Shown in pieces: positions 1-7,907 of a DNA stretch of 64,000 nucleotides. A program made the translations under genes and the position numbers. Every line of letters begins with the position of its first letter. The stretch's first letter is position 1. The notes beneath the pieces were generated by a model that made no database searches, was not told the DNA's origin, and saw only the letters and a list, made by a program, of their open reading frames with translations. This stretch comes from Alphaproteobacteria bacterium (lineage in GTDB: Bacteria > Pseudomonadota > Alphaproteobacteria > Sphingomonadales > Sphingomonadaceae): assembly GCA_030426245.1 (NCBI GenBank), contig JAUHYZ010000006.1:1-64000 (forward strand). The letters run 5' to 3'.

Positions 1-361
1 CTTCAACATCTTCTTCGACAAGTTTGCCGGCTATCCCTTCTATTCCGATGCCATCTGGTATCTCACGCAGATGCGCCGCTGGGGCCAGATCGCCGAAGAC
101 AAGCCCGATCAGTGGTATTTCGATACTGCCAAGGCGGTCTATCGCCCGGATCTCTATCTCGCCGCGGCAAACAAGCTGGCCGAAGATGGCATAATCCCGG
201 CGGAATCGGTGCCCGATACGGATGGATTCCGCGGCGAGCAGGGCGGCTTTATCGACGGCGTTGTCTATGACGGAAAGAAACCCAACGCCTATCTCGCGAA
301 ATTCAAGATCGGCCTCCAGCAGGGGCAGAAGGTTACCGCCTCCGGCGTCAGCGGCAGCTGA
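1..361 (+). CDS. nrtA: Nitrate ABC transporter substrate-binding protein, C-terminal part
   Basis: This is the 3' end of a gene that begins left of the window; the reading frame is open from base 2 and gives 119 residues before TGA. The segment contains the aromatic-rich FNIFFDKFAGYPFYSDAIWY stretch and the DQWYFDTAKAVYRPDLY stretch typical of the NrtA/CmpA periplasmic anion-binding family. The protein would bind nitrate (or nitrite) in the periplasm and deliver it to the permease encoded next. The nrtB start follows 36 bases downstream, so the genes form one operon. The signal peptide and most of the ligand pocket are outside the window, so nitrate rather than bicarbonate or cyanate specificity is inferred from the neighbouring nitrate and nitrite reductases. 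Confidence 0.85.
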   Translation, partial: FNIFFDKFAGYPFYSDAIWYLTQMRRWGQIAEDKPDQWYFDTAKAVYRPDLYLAAANKLAEDGIIPAESVPDTDGFRGEQGGFIDGVVYDGKKPNAYLAKFKIGLQQGQKVTASGVSGS

Positions 362-396
362 TCCGGCAAGCCCCGGTTGATTGACAGGAGTATCTC

Positions 397-1452
397 ATGG
401 CCACGCTCTTTGCGGATATAGACGAGACGGAACAGACCGGAGCAGACCGGCAGGCCGCGCCCGCCGCGCAGCCCGGCACGGCCGCGAAGGCTCCGCCCAA
501 ACCGGAAAAGGCGCCCCATCCGCTGGCGGGCAAGATCGCCGACTATGCGAAGGAATTGATCTGGCCCGTAATCGGAATTCTGGCCTTTGTCGGGCTGTGG
601 GCTGCGCTTGCGCCGCAGGTCGATACGTCGCTGGGCTCACTGCCCGGGCCGGTGGAAGTGGCCGAACAGGGTGTGGCCCTGTATGACGAATGGAGCGCGG
701 CAAAGGATGCCGAAGCAGAATTTTATGCCGCGCAGGATGCCCGCAACGAAGCAGCGATCGCTGCGGGCAATCCGGGCGGAGTGCGCGATTTCGAATATGC
801 GGGCCCGCCCACTTTTCTCGACCAGATCGTGACCTCGCTCGAAACCGTGGCGCTCGGTTTTATCCTGGCCACGATCGTTGCAGTTCCGATCGGTCTGGTC
901 TGCGGGCTTTCCCGGCGGGTCAACGCCGCGATCAATCCACTGGTCCAGATCATGAAGCCGGTGAGCCCGCTGGCCTGGCTGCCGATCGTGACCATGGTGA
1001 TCTCCGCAATGATCTCCAGCGCCGATCCGCTGCTGCCCAAGGCCTTTGTGATCTCCGCCCTGGTGGTGATGCTGTGTTCGCTCTGGCCCACACTGATCAA
1101 TACGGCTGTCGGCACGGCTTCGATCGACAAGGATCTGCTGAATGTTGGGCGTGTGCTCAAGCTGGGCTGGTTCGCCAAGCTGACCCGGCTCGTACTGCCC
1201 AGCTCTTTGCCTTACATCTTCACCGGCATGCGCCTTTCGCTCGGAGTGGGCTGGATGGTGCTGATCGCGGCGGAAATGCTTGCGCAGAATCCCGGCCTCG
1301 GCAAATTCGTGTGGGACGAGTTCCAGAACGGCTCCTCCCAGAGCCTGGCGCGGATCATGTTCGCCGTGATCGTAATCGGCTTCATCGGTTTCGCGCTCGA
1401 TCGCATCATGATGGGCCTGCAGTCGCTGGCCTCCAAGAACCACCAGATATGA
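397..1452 (+). CDS. nrtB: Nitrate ABC transporter permease
   Basis: This 351-residue inner-membrane permease belongs to the NrtB/TauC/SsuC family. After a Pro/Ala-rich cytoplasmic N-terminus (residues 1-55), a first membrane helix (LIWPVIGILAFVGLWAALAP) precedes a periplasmic segment of about 65 residues. The BPD_transp_1 core then runs from about residue 140, with the coupling motif region NVGRVLKLGWFAKLTRLVLP that contacts the ATPase. An AGGAG ribosome site lies 6 bases before the ATG. Its stop overlaps the start of the ATPase gene, so the subunits are translationally coupled. The long periplasmic insert before the core is somewhat unusual in length. Family assignment is secure; the substrate is taken from context. 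Confidence 0.9.
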   Translation: MATLFADIDETEQTGADRQAAPAAQPGTAAKAPPKPEKAPHPLAGKIADYAKELIWPVIGILAFVGLWAALAPQVDTSLGSLPGPVEVAEQGVALYDEWSAAKDAEAEFYAAQDARNEAAIAAGNPGGVRDFEYAGPPTFLDQIVTSLETVALGFILATIVAVPIGLVCGLSRRVNAAINPLVQIMKPVSPLAWLPIVTMVISAMISSADPLLPKAFVISALVVMLCSLWPTLINTAVGTASIDKDLLNVGRVLKLGWFAKLTRLVLPSSLPYIFTGMRLSLGVGWMVLIAAEMLAQNPGLGKFVWDEFQNGSSQSLARIMFAVIVIGFIGFALDRIMMGLQSLASKNHQI

Positions 1453-3152
1453 TGGAGCGTGCGGCGATGAACGAGCAGCCGATCCTGTCCCTGAACGGCG
1501 TCAGCAAGAGCTATTCCGGCAAGGCTGGCGACACCACGGAGGTCCTTTCCGGGATCGACCTTGAAGTGCGCGAAGGTGAGTTCATCGCGATCCTGGGCTT
1601 TTCCGGTGCCGGAAAGACCACGCTGATTTCCGCGATTGCCGGGCTGGTGGAACCCGATGCCGGTGAAATCCTGCTGAAGGGCGTTCCGATTGACGGGCCG
1701 AGCAAGGATCGCGGCCTCGTCTTCCAGTCCTATTCGCTGTTTCCCTGGCTCACGGTGGAGCAGAACGTCGCCCTGGCCGTGGACGCAGTGCACAAAGACA
1801 AGACCAAGGCGCAGCGCGCTGCGCTGGTAAAGCAGAAGGTCGAACTGGTCGGCCTGGGCCATGCCATGGACCGCAAGCCGGCGCAGCTTTCTGGCGGAAT
1901 GCGCCAGCGCGTGGCAGTGGCGCGCGCGCTCGCCATGGAACCGGAAATCCTGTTGCTGGACGAACCGCTTTCGGCGCTCGACGCGCTGACGCGGGCCAAG
2001 CTTCAGGACGAAATAGAGAGGATCCGCAAGGAGGAACGGCGTACAATCATCCTGGTAACCAACGATGTGGATGAGGCGTTGTTGCTGGCCGACCGCGTCG
2101 CAGTGCTCACCCCCGCACCTGCGGCGCGGATCGGCCAGATTTTCGATGTGGGCATCAAACGTCCGCGCGACCGCGAAGCGCTGAATGACGATGCAGCCTA
2201 TCAGGCCCTTCGTAGAACCATCGTCGCCTATCTCGGCGGGCTGAATGACGAGGCGGCGAGTATCGGCGAAAGCGGGATCGATCTTCCGAATGTCGAGCCC
2301 CTCGACCTCGCGCCACCGCCGCAGGCTTACCGCGATGCCGCGCGCAGTCCGGTGGAGCAGCGCTATCTCGAATTCTACAATCTGCAGAAAATCTATCCCA
2401 CGCCCAAGGGGCCGCTGACGGTGGTCGAGAATTTCAATCTGCTGATGGACAAGGGCGAGTTCATCTCGCTGATCGGCCATTCGGGATGCGGTAAATCGAC
2501 TGTGCTGACCATGGCGGCGGGGCTCAACGAGATATCGGGCGGCGGTATCATCCTGGAAAACCGGCAGGTCGATGTTGCCGGGCCGGACAAGGCGGTGGTG
2601 TTCCAGGCCCCCAGCCTGATGCCCTGGCTGACCGCACGGGATAATGTCGCCCTGGGTGTGGAGCGGGTCTATCCCCATGCCAGCCGGGCGGAACGCCGCG
2701 ATATCGTGGACTATTACCTTGACCGGGTCGGGCTGGGCGACGCCAAGGAGAAACTCGCGGCGGAAATGTCGAACGGCATGCGCCAACGGGTCGGTATTGC
2801 GCGCGCATTCGCGCTCAGCCCGCGCTTGCTGCTGCTCGACGAGCCCTTCGGGATGCTCGACAGCCTGACCCGGTGGGACTTACAGGACGTATTGGTCGAA
2901 GTCTGGAACCGCACCAAGGTCACGGCGATCATGGTGACGCACGATGTGGACGAAGCGATCCTGCTGGCGGACCGGGTCGTGATGATGACCAATGGGCCGC
3001 ATGCCACCATCGGCAAGATATTGAATGTGGATCTGCCGCGGCCGCGCGACCGCAAGGCTCTGCTCGAAGATCCGAGATTCTATGCCTATCGGCAGGAAGT
3101 GCTGCATTTCCTTGCCGAATACGATCATGGACCGGCGGCAAAGGCCGCCTGA
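1449..3152 (+). CDS. Fused two-domain nitrate ABC transporter ATPase (NrtC/NrtD-like)
   Basis: This 567-residue protein carries two complete ABC ATPase domains in one chain and energises the NrtB permease. Domain 1 has Walker A GFSGAGKTT (residues 50-58), signature LSGGMRQR (147-154) and Walker B LLLDEP. Domain 2 has Walker A GHSGCGKST (343-351), signature MSNGMRQR (440-447) and Walker B LLLDEP. The H-loop of domain 1 reads VTND (Asn205 in place of His) while domain 2 has VTHD, and the domain 2 signature has SNG for SGG. Both deviations fall in the same composite ATP site, so one site looks degenerate. The ATG at 1449 overlaps the nrtB stop as ATGA; ATGs at 1452 and 1467 are alternatives. No NrtA-like C-terminal domain, as in cyanobacterial NrtC, is present. 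Confidence 0.88.
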   Translation: MMERAAMNEQPILSLNGVSKSYSGKAGDTTEVLSGIDLEVREGEFIAILGFSGAGKTTLISAIAGLVEPDAGEILLKGVPIDGPSKDRGLVFQSYSLFPWLTVEQNVALAVDAVHKDKTKAQRAALVKQKVELVGLGHAMDRKPAQLSGGMRQRVAVARALAMEPEILLLDEPLSALDALTRAKLQDEIERIRKEERRTIILVTNDVDEALLLADRVAVLTPAPAARIGQIFDVGIKRPRDREALNDDAAYQALRRTIVAYLGGLNDEAASIGESGIDLPNVEPLDLAPPPQAYRDAARSPVEQRYLEFYNLQKIYPTPKGPLTVVENFNLLMDKGEFISLIGHSGCGKSTVLTMAAGLNEISGGGIILENRQVDVAGPDKAVVFQAPSLMPWLTARDNVALGVERVYPHASRAERRDIVDYYLDRVGLGDAKEKLAAEMSNGMRQRVGIARAFALSPRLLLLDEPFGMLDSLTRWDLQDVLVEVWNRTKVTAIMVTHDVDEAILLADRVVMMTNGPHATIGKILNVDLPRPRDRKALLEDPRFYAYRQEVLHFLAEYDHGPAAKAA

Positions 3153-3209
3153 CCGCCTTGGGGGAGGCCGGAACGGCAAGGGCGCCGTTTCCGCGAACAT
3201 ACTGACATA

Positions 3210-3294
3210 GCCGGTTCTTACCGGCGCCTGGCGGGCAACGGCGCTCGCCTCTCGAACCAGTTCTGAAGAACGGGCAGGGCGCAGTGCGCGCCCT
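3210..3294 (+). repeat. Two intercistronic hairpins upstream of the porin gene
   Basis: The 160-base gap between the nitrate ATPase and the porin gene contains two perfect small inverted repeats. GCCGGT (3210-3215) pairs with ACCGGC (3220-3225) across a TCTT loop. AGGGCGC (3276-3282) pairs with GCGCCCT (3288-3294) across a 5-base loop. Neither is followed by a T-run, so they are more likely RNA-stabilising or processing elements than terminators. The porin ribosome site GGGAGGTG begins shortly after the second hairpin. Confidence 0.45.
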
Positions 3295-3312
3295 GAAAAG
3301 GGAGGTGTATCT

Positions 3313-4530
3313 ATGCGTTTGAAGTTTCTCGTTTTGGCCGCTGTTTCGGGCTTTGCCTGCACCAGCCCTGTAATGGCGAAAGCCGGCGATCCGGTTGCCG
3401 TCAGCGACAATGCCACGTTCGATCCGATGCTGGCCGTGCGGCTGCGCTATGAAAGCGTGAGCCAGGACAACCCCCTGCAGGACGCCGACGCCGTCACTGC
3501 CCGCATCCGCTTCGGCGGGGAGTTCAAGACCGGCGGGCTTGCGCTGCTGGCGGAAGGCGAGGGCACGGTTGCGCTGGTGGACGACTATAACGACACATTG
3601 CCGGGCAATGGCGTGGAGCCATATTCGGTCGTCGCGGACCCCGAGAATATCGAACTCAACCGGTTGCAGCTCGCCTACAAGAAAGGCGGCTCCGGCCTCA
3701 CGGTGGGGCGCCAGCGCACTATCCTCGACAATGCGCGTTTCGTTGGGAATGTCGGCTGGCGCGATAATGAACAGACTTTCGATGCCGTTCGCGGCGAAGC
3801 GAAAGTCGGACCGCTCAAGCTCGATGCCGCCTACGCGATTTCCCAGCGCACAATCTTCGGTACGGACAGCCCCAACGAGCATTTCGACGGTGACTTCGTA
3901 CTGCTCAATGCCGGGGCAGACCTGAAGGCCGTCAGGCTCTCGGCCTTCGCCTATCTGGTCGACTACGACATGCGGCTGGCATTCTCCAGCAAGACCTTCG
4001 GTGCCTCGGCATCGGTTTCCTTCCCGGTCGGCCCTGGCATTTCGATCAATGGCGCGGCAAGTTTCGCGGCCCAGTCCGACATGGGCGGCAATCCCACGCC
4101 CTACGATGCGGAATACTACAATCTCGAAGCGGGCGTCAGCGTCGCGGGCTTCAGCCTGAAGGGCGGCTATGAAGAGCTGGGCAGCGATGGCGGAGTAGCT
4201 TCCTTCCAGACGCCGCTGGCCACGCTGCATGCCTTCAACGGCTGGGCCGATGTGTTCCTGACCACACCGCCGGAAGGTCTGCGCGATTACTACGTGTCGG
4301 CCGGATACAGCCTGTCCTCGGTCCCCGGCCTGCCCGCGCTCAAGCTGGGCGCGACCTACCACAAGTTCGAAGCCGATATCGGCAGCGCGGACTTCGGAGA
4401 GGAATTCGACATTTCGCTGGGCACCAAGATCGGGCCGGTCGCCCTGCTGGCGAAATACGCCGCCTACAACGCCGACACCGTGGGCGTCGATACCGACAAA
4501 TTCTGGCTCCAGGCCGAATTCAGCTTTTGA
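3313..4530 (+). CDS. Outer-membrane beta-barrel porin (alginate-export-like)
   Basis: A 405-residue protein with a clear signal peptide (MRLKFLVLAAVSGFACTSPV, cleavage near AMA or MAKA around residue 23) is followed by alternating hydrophobic and polar strands rich in Gly, Tyr and Asp, ending in Phe (QAEFSF). That terminal aromatic is the hallmark of BAM-inserted outer-membrane barrels. The pattern resembles the alginate_exp/OprD-like porin group common in Sphingomonadales. The gene sits between the nitrate ABC transporter and the nitrite channel, in the same direction, behind a strong GGGAGGTG ribosome site 7 bases before the ATG. By position it may pass nitrate, nitrite or cyanate across the outer membrane, but no specificity determinant can be read from the sequence. 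Confidence 0.78.
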   Translation: MRLKFLVLAAVSGFACTSPVMAKAGDPVAVSDNATFDPMLAVRLRYESVSQDNPLQDADAVTARIRFGGEFKTGGLALLAEGEGTVALVDDYNDTLPGNGVEPYSVVADPENIELNRLQLAYKKGGSGLTVGRQRTILDNARFVGNVGWRDNEQTFDAVRGEAKVGPLKLDAAYAISQRTIFGTDSPNEHFDGDFVLLNAGADLKAVRLSAFAYLVDYDMRLAFSSKTFGASASVSFPVGPGISINGAASFAAQSDMGGNPTPYDAEYYNLEAGVSVAGFSLKGGYEELGSDGGVASFQTPLATLHAFNGWADVFLTTPPEGLRDYYVSAGYSLSSVPGLPALKLGATYHKFEADIGSADFGEEFDISLGTKIGPVALLAKYAAYNADTVGVDTDKFWLQAEFSF

Positions 4531-4545
4531 TGAAGGGGAACTGCA

Positions 4546-5376
4546 ATGTCCTATCTCGCACCAAGTGAATTTGTAACGAAGCTGGTCGATGCCGGGGAAT
4601 CAAAAATCCTCATGTCGACCAAGGATACGCTGATCCGCGCCTATATGGCGGGCGCGACACTGGCCCTGGCTGCCGCTTTCGCCGTTACGATCAATGTCCA
4701 GACGGGGCAGCCTCTGGCAGGCGCCGTGCTGTTTCCGGTGGGCTTCTGCCTGCTTTACCTGCTCGGCTACGACCTGCTGACCGGCGTGTTCGTGCTCTGC
4801 CCCCTGGCAGTATGGGACAAACGGCCAGGCTGTACCTGGAACGGCGTGCTGCGCAATTGGGGGCTCGTCTTCATCGGTAACTTTGCCGGCGCGCTGACCA
4901 CTGCCGTGATGATGGCGATCTACTGGACCTATGGCTTTGCGGGCGAGCTCAATCCCGTAGGCGCGACCATGGCCGTGATCGGGGAGAACCGGACAGTCGG
5001 CTATGCCGAATACGGTGCGGCCGGGTGGCTGACGATCTTCGTGCGCGCCATGCTGTGCAACTGGATGGTCTCGACAGGTGTCGTTGGCGCACAGGTTTCC
5101 ACCACCGTCACCGGCAAGGTCGTGGCCATGTGGATGCCGATCATGCTGTTCTTCTACATGGTGTTCGAACATTCGATCGTGAACATGTTCCTGTTCCCCA
5201 CCGGCCTGATGCTGGGCGGCAACTTCACAATCGCCGACTATCTGTTGTGGAACGAGATCCCGGTTGTGCTGGGCAATCTGGTGGGCGGCCTGACCTTCAC
5301 CGGCCTGATGCTCTACAGCACGCATTACAAGACTTCGACGAGCCGCAAGGCCGCCGAACTCAAGGTCGCAGCCTGA
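4546..5376 (+). CDS. Formate/nitrite transporter family channel (NirC-like)
   Basis: This 276-residue integral membrane protein of the FNT family would form a pentameric channel for monovalent anions such as nitrite. Diagnostic segments include RAYMAGATLALAAAF near the N-terminus, the central VRAMLCNWMV motif, and FEHSIVNMFLFP, whose His is the conserved pore histidine of FocA/NirC. Six hydrophobic helices can be traced. The start follows the porin stop by 15 bases with a GAAGGGG ribosome site. Placement beside nirBD and nasA favours nitrite uptake or release over formate. The symbol nirC is plausible but is not assigned because FNT substrate selectivity cannot be resolved by eye. Confidence 0.87.
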   Translation: MSYLAPSEFVTKLVDAGESKILMSTKDTLIRAYMAGATLALAAAFAVTINVQTGQPLAGAVLFPVGFCLLYLLGYDLLTGVFVLCPLAVWDKRPGCTWNGVLRNWGLVFIGNFAGALTTAVMMAIYWTYGFAGELNPVGATMAVIGENRTVGYAEYGAAGWLTIFVRAMLCNWMVSTGVVGAQVSTTVTGKVVAMWMPIMLFFYMVFEHSIVNMFLFPTGLMLGGNFTIADYLLWNEIPVVLGNLVGGLTFTGLMLYSTHYKTSTSRKAAELKVAA

Positions 5377-5411
5377 GACCTTCTGCAGGTCTCGATGCGA
5401 AGGGAGGGGGC

Positions 5412-7229
5412 GTGACGGACGTGCCCCCTCCCGATGCGCCAACCGCCATGCAGAGCCGGCTTTCCATTTCGCTCGGCCAGTATTCCACTGCTGGCGCCAA
5501 GGCGGAGAACCAGGATTTTTACGGCGTCCTCCATCCGGAGGGCGCCGATCTGGCTGCCAAGGGCATTGCCGTGTGTATTGCCGACGGGATCAGCACCAGC
5601 GATCAGGGTGCCGCCGCTGCCGAGACGGCAGTGAAGAGCTTCCTGACCGATTATTTCTGCACCTCGCCCGCTTGGTCCACGCGCAGCTCCGGGGAACGCG
5701 TCATCGCAGCGGTGAACAGCTGGATGTTCGCGCAGAACCGCCGGGCAAACGGTATTCCGGAATCCGAAGGCGAACGCGAACAGGGCCTGATCTGCACGTT
5801 CACGGCACTGGTGCTCAAGGGGCGCCACGCGCATATCTTCCATGTCGGCGATGCCCGGGTCCTGCATCTATCGGGAAGCGAGGCGCAGGTGCTGACCGAG
5901 GCGCACCGTGTCTATCTGGGCGGCGGTCAGAGCTATCTGGGCCGCGCGATCGGTGTGAACCACCATGTCGAAGTGGATTACCGGCAAGTGCCTGCCGCGC
6001 CGGGCGATATCTTCGTTCTCACTACCGACGGCGTGCATGAATTCGTCTCCGACGGTGCGATCCGGGAGCTCGTCTCAAGCGGGCAGACGCTGGACGGGGC
6101 CGCTTGGTCGATCGTCGAGGCGGCTCTGGCCGCTGGGAGCGATGACAATCTGACGGCACAGGTCGCCCGCGTCGATCAGCTGGCCGATGGCGCTCTGGAC
6201 GACCTCATCGGGTACGAGACACTTCTTCCTCCGGCTCCCCTGCTGGAAGCGGGGCAGGAGTTCGAGGGCTACCGGATCATCGAGAGCATCCATGCGGGAA
6301 GCCGCAGCCATGTCTATCGCGCGCGCGAGACGGACAGTGGCCGGCTGGTGGCGCTCAAGGTCCTGTCGACGGAAATGGCACAGGATCCGGTCGCGCAGAC
6401 CTCTCTCATGCTCGAGGAATGGACTATGCGGCGCCTCGACCATCCTGGGCTGCTTTCGGCGCCGCCGCCTGCACAGGCGCGCAGGCATGCATTTTCGGTT
6501 AGCGATCTGGTCGAAGGAGAAAGCCTCCACAGCTGGATGCTCGATCATCCGATGCCCGATTTGGCGGCGGTGCGGGATACTGTCAGGCAGCTCGCCAGTG
6601 CGCTGCATGCACTGCATCGGCGCGAAATGATCCATCGCGATCTGCGCCCGCATAATGTGCTGATCGATGGGGAGGGGCGGCTCAAGATCATCGATTTCGG
6701 TTCGGTGCAGGTTGCCGGGCTGGACGAACTCGTCCCGCAGGCGCTCGATTCAGCCTTTGCCGGGACGATGCAATATTCCGCGCCGGAACTCTATCTGGGC
6801 TATGCGGCGACCCCGCGAAGCGATCTCTACTCGCTGGGTGTGATCGCCTATCAGATGCTCACGGGCCAATTGCCTTACGGCCCCCGCGTGGCCGCAGCGA
6901 CGAGCCGGGCCGCGCAGCGCAAGCTCGTTTACACTCCGGTCACGCAGCACAATCCGGATGTTCCGGACTGGATGGATGCTGCGATTGCCAAGGCCGTCGC
7001 CGTCGACCCGGCCCGCCGATACGCGGAACTATCCGAATTCGTCGTCGATCTGGCGAAGCCGAACCAGTCGCTCGCCTCGCCGCAGCCCGTACCGCTACTT
7101 CAGCGCGGATCGGTCCGCACGTGGCAATTGATTGCCGCGGCGCTGGCGGCAGCGCTCGCCCTCTCTCTTCTCACCCGGCCTTCCGGGGCCGAAAATCCAT
7201 CCCCGGCTCAGCAGGAGTTACAGCCATGA
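5412..7229 (+). CDS. PP2C phosphatase-Ser/Thr kinase chimera of the nitrate locus
   Basis: This 605-residue protein has an N-terminal PP2C-type phosphatase domain: metal-binding ADGIST, GDARVL, TTDGVHEF and DDNLTAQV are all present between about residues 45 and 255. A eukaryotic-like protein kinase follows from about residue 280, with AxK-type Lys in VALKVL, catalytic HRDLRPHNVLID, DFGSVQ, and the APE-equivalent APELYLG. A single C-terminal membrane helix (WQLIAAALAAALALSLL) anchors it to the inner membrane. Similar chimeras lie beside nirB in Pseudomonas nas clusters, so a role in controlling nitrate/nitrite assimilation is inferred; its targets are unknown. The GTG at 5412 sits behind AGGGAGG; ATG at 5448 is the alternative. 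The stop overlaps cynS. Confidence 0.85.
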   Translation: MTDVPPPDAPTAMQSRLSISLGQYSTAGAKAENQDFYGVLHPEGADLAAKGIAVCIADGISTSDQGAAAAETAVKSFLTDYFCTSPAWSTRSSGERVIAAVNSWMFAQNRRANGIPESEGEREQGLICTFTALVLKGRHAHIFHVGDARVLHLSGSEAQVLTEAHRVYLGGGQSYLGRAIGVNHHVEVDYRQVPAAPGDIFVLTTDGVHEFVSDGAIRELVSSGQTLDGAAWSIVEAALAAGSDDNLTAQVARVDQLADGALDDLIGYETLLPPAPLLEAGQEFEGYRIIESIHAGSRSHVYRARETDSGRLVALKVLSTEMAQDPVAQTSLMLEEWTMRRLDHPGLLSAPPPAQARRHAFSVSDLVEGESLHSWMLDHPMPDLAAVRDTVRQLASALHALHRREMIHRDLRPHNVLIDGEGRLKIIDFGSVQVAGLDELVPQALDSAFAGTMQYSAPELYLGYAATPRSDLYSLGVIAYQMLTGQLPYGPRVAAATSRAAQRKLVYTPVTQHNPDVPDWMDAAIAKAVAVDPARRYAELSEFVVDLAKPNQSLASPQPVPLLQRGSVRTWQLIAAALAAALALSLLTRPSGAENPSPAQQELQP

Positions 7230-7669
7230 TGACAAAAGCAGACGTTACCGAAATGATCCGCTCGGCGAAGCGGGAGAAGCAGATCGGATGGTCCGACATT
7301 GCAGCGGCTGCCGGTCTGAGCGAGGTTTTCACCACTTCCGCCTGCCTTGGCATGAACAGCCTCTTGCCGGACGCCGCGAATAAGGTTGTGGAGCTTCTCG
7401 AGCTTCCAGCTGAGGCAGCTGTGGTGCTGTCCGAATTTCCGACGAAGGATTTCCCGCGCGTCGTGCCGACCGATCCGTGCATCTATCGCTGGTACGAGAT
7501 TACCGGCGTTTTCGGGGAGGCCTTCAAGGAACTGGTTCAGGAGAAGGCAGGCGACGGAATTATGAGCGCGATCGATTTCGACATGGACATCGACGTCGTT
7601 CCCGATCCGAAGGGCGATCGGATCCAGGTGACCATGTCGGGCAAGTTCCTGCCCTATAAGAGCTGGTAA
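7226..7669 (+). CDS. cynS: Cyanate hydratase (cyanase)
   Basis: Cyanase converts cyanate and bicarbonate to ammonia and carbon dioxide, through carbamate, in a decameric cytoplasmic enzyme. The 147-residue protein matches the family length. The catalytic triad is visible as Arg88 and Glu91 in IYRWYEITG and Ser114 in GIMSAIDF; the spacing of 3 and 23 residues equals that of Arg96, Glu99 and Ser122 in the E. coli enzyme. The C-terminal strand KGDRIQVTMSGKFLPYKSW is also characteristic. The N-terminal region is helical, as expected for the family. The ATG overlaps the kinase stop as ATGA (a second ATG is at 7229), so it is co-translated with the upstream nitrogen genes and supplies ammonium from an alternative nitrogen source. 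Confidence 0.96.
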   Translation: MMTKADVTEMIRSAKREKQIGWSDIAAAAGLSEVFTTSACLGMNSLLPDAANKVVELLELPAEAAVVLSEFPTKDFPRVVPTDPCIYRWYEITGVFGEAFKELVQEKAGDGIMSAIDFDMDIDVVPDPKGDRIQVTMSGKFLPYKSW

Positions 7670-7680
7670 CCGCTTTTCCG

Positions 7681-7735
7681 GATTCGGCCATGTATGCTGC
7701 AATGCAAAAAGGCCTTGCCGCGCATTGGCCGAATC
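7681..7735 (+). repeat. 9-bp perfect inverted repeat at the start of the nirB leader
   Basis: GATTCGGCC (7681-7689) is exactly complementary to GGCCGAATC (7727-7735), and AATGC (7701-7705) can pair with GCATT (7722-7726) inside it. The structure begins 11 bases after the cynS stop and has no T-run after it. It could protect the 3' end of the upstream message or shape the leader RNA ahead of the switch described next. The pairing is seen directly; the role is inferred. Confidence 0.55.
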
Positions 7736-7753
7736 TGGTATCGAACTCGGTAA

Positions 7754-7829
7754 CGGAATCGTGCCGTCCATAGGCGGACGAAGCAGCACATTCCGGCAAA
7801 CATTCATCATAGCGTGGCAATGGCGCCGC
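7754..7829 (+). promoter_or_regulatory. Candidate ANTAR-protein RNA target: tandem A-n-n-G-n-n hexaloop hairpins
   Basis: Two hairpins lie in the nirB leader. Hairpin 1 has stem CGTCC/GGACG (7765-7769 and 7776-7780) with loop ATAGGC, extended by an outer stem CGGAAT-c-GTGC/GCACATTCCG (7754-7764 and 7786-7795) with a 5-base bulge. Hairpin 2 has stem GTGGC/GCCGC (7814-7818 and 7825-7829, one G-U pair) with loop AATGGC. Both loops have six bases with A at position 1 and G at position 4, the rule known for RNAs bound by NasR/NasT/EutV ANTAR proteins. The second stem uses bases 7825-7829, which also form the left arm of the following terminator, so the two structures exclude each other. A NasT-type protein binding here would allow read-through into nirBD-nasA-cobA. 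No such regulator is encoded in the window. Confidence 0.75.
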
Positions 7830-7867
7830 CTGGTTTGGTCCTTGGGACCCGACTTGGCGGCTTTTTT
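7825..7867 (+). terminator. Leader intrinsic terminator upstream of nirB
   Basis: GCCGCC (7825-7830) pairs with GGCGGC (7856-7861), and an inner GGTCC/GGACC stem (7837-7841 and 7845-7849) closes on a TTG loop. Six consecutive T bases (7862-7867) follow directly. It lies 41 bases before the nirB start, so by default it would stop transcription ahead of the reductase operon. Its left arm is shared with the second hexaloop hairpin. Confidence 0.85.
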
Positions 7868-7907
7868 GCGTGCGTTTTCGCCCCATGCGGGCTGGAGGAA
7901 AAGACAA

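Noticed and set aside
690..1448. Upstream extension of the fused ATPase reading frame through nrtB
   Set aside because: The nrtB frame is the real one; the extension is low-complexity Arg/Gly-rich sequence. The coupled ATG at 1449 explains the ATPase start.
637..4362. Long open frames on the minus strand opposite the nrt genes and the porin (for example 1212-2786 and 2929-4362)
   Set aside because: They lie exactly opposite well-recognised genes, have Arg/His/Gly-rich compositions without family features, and are expected by chance in GC-rich DNA.
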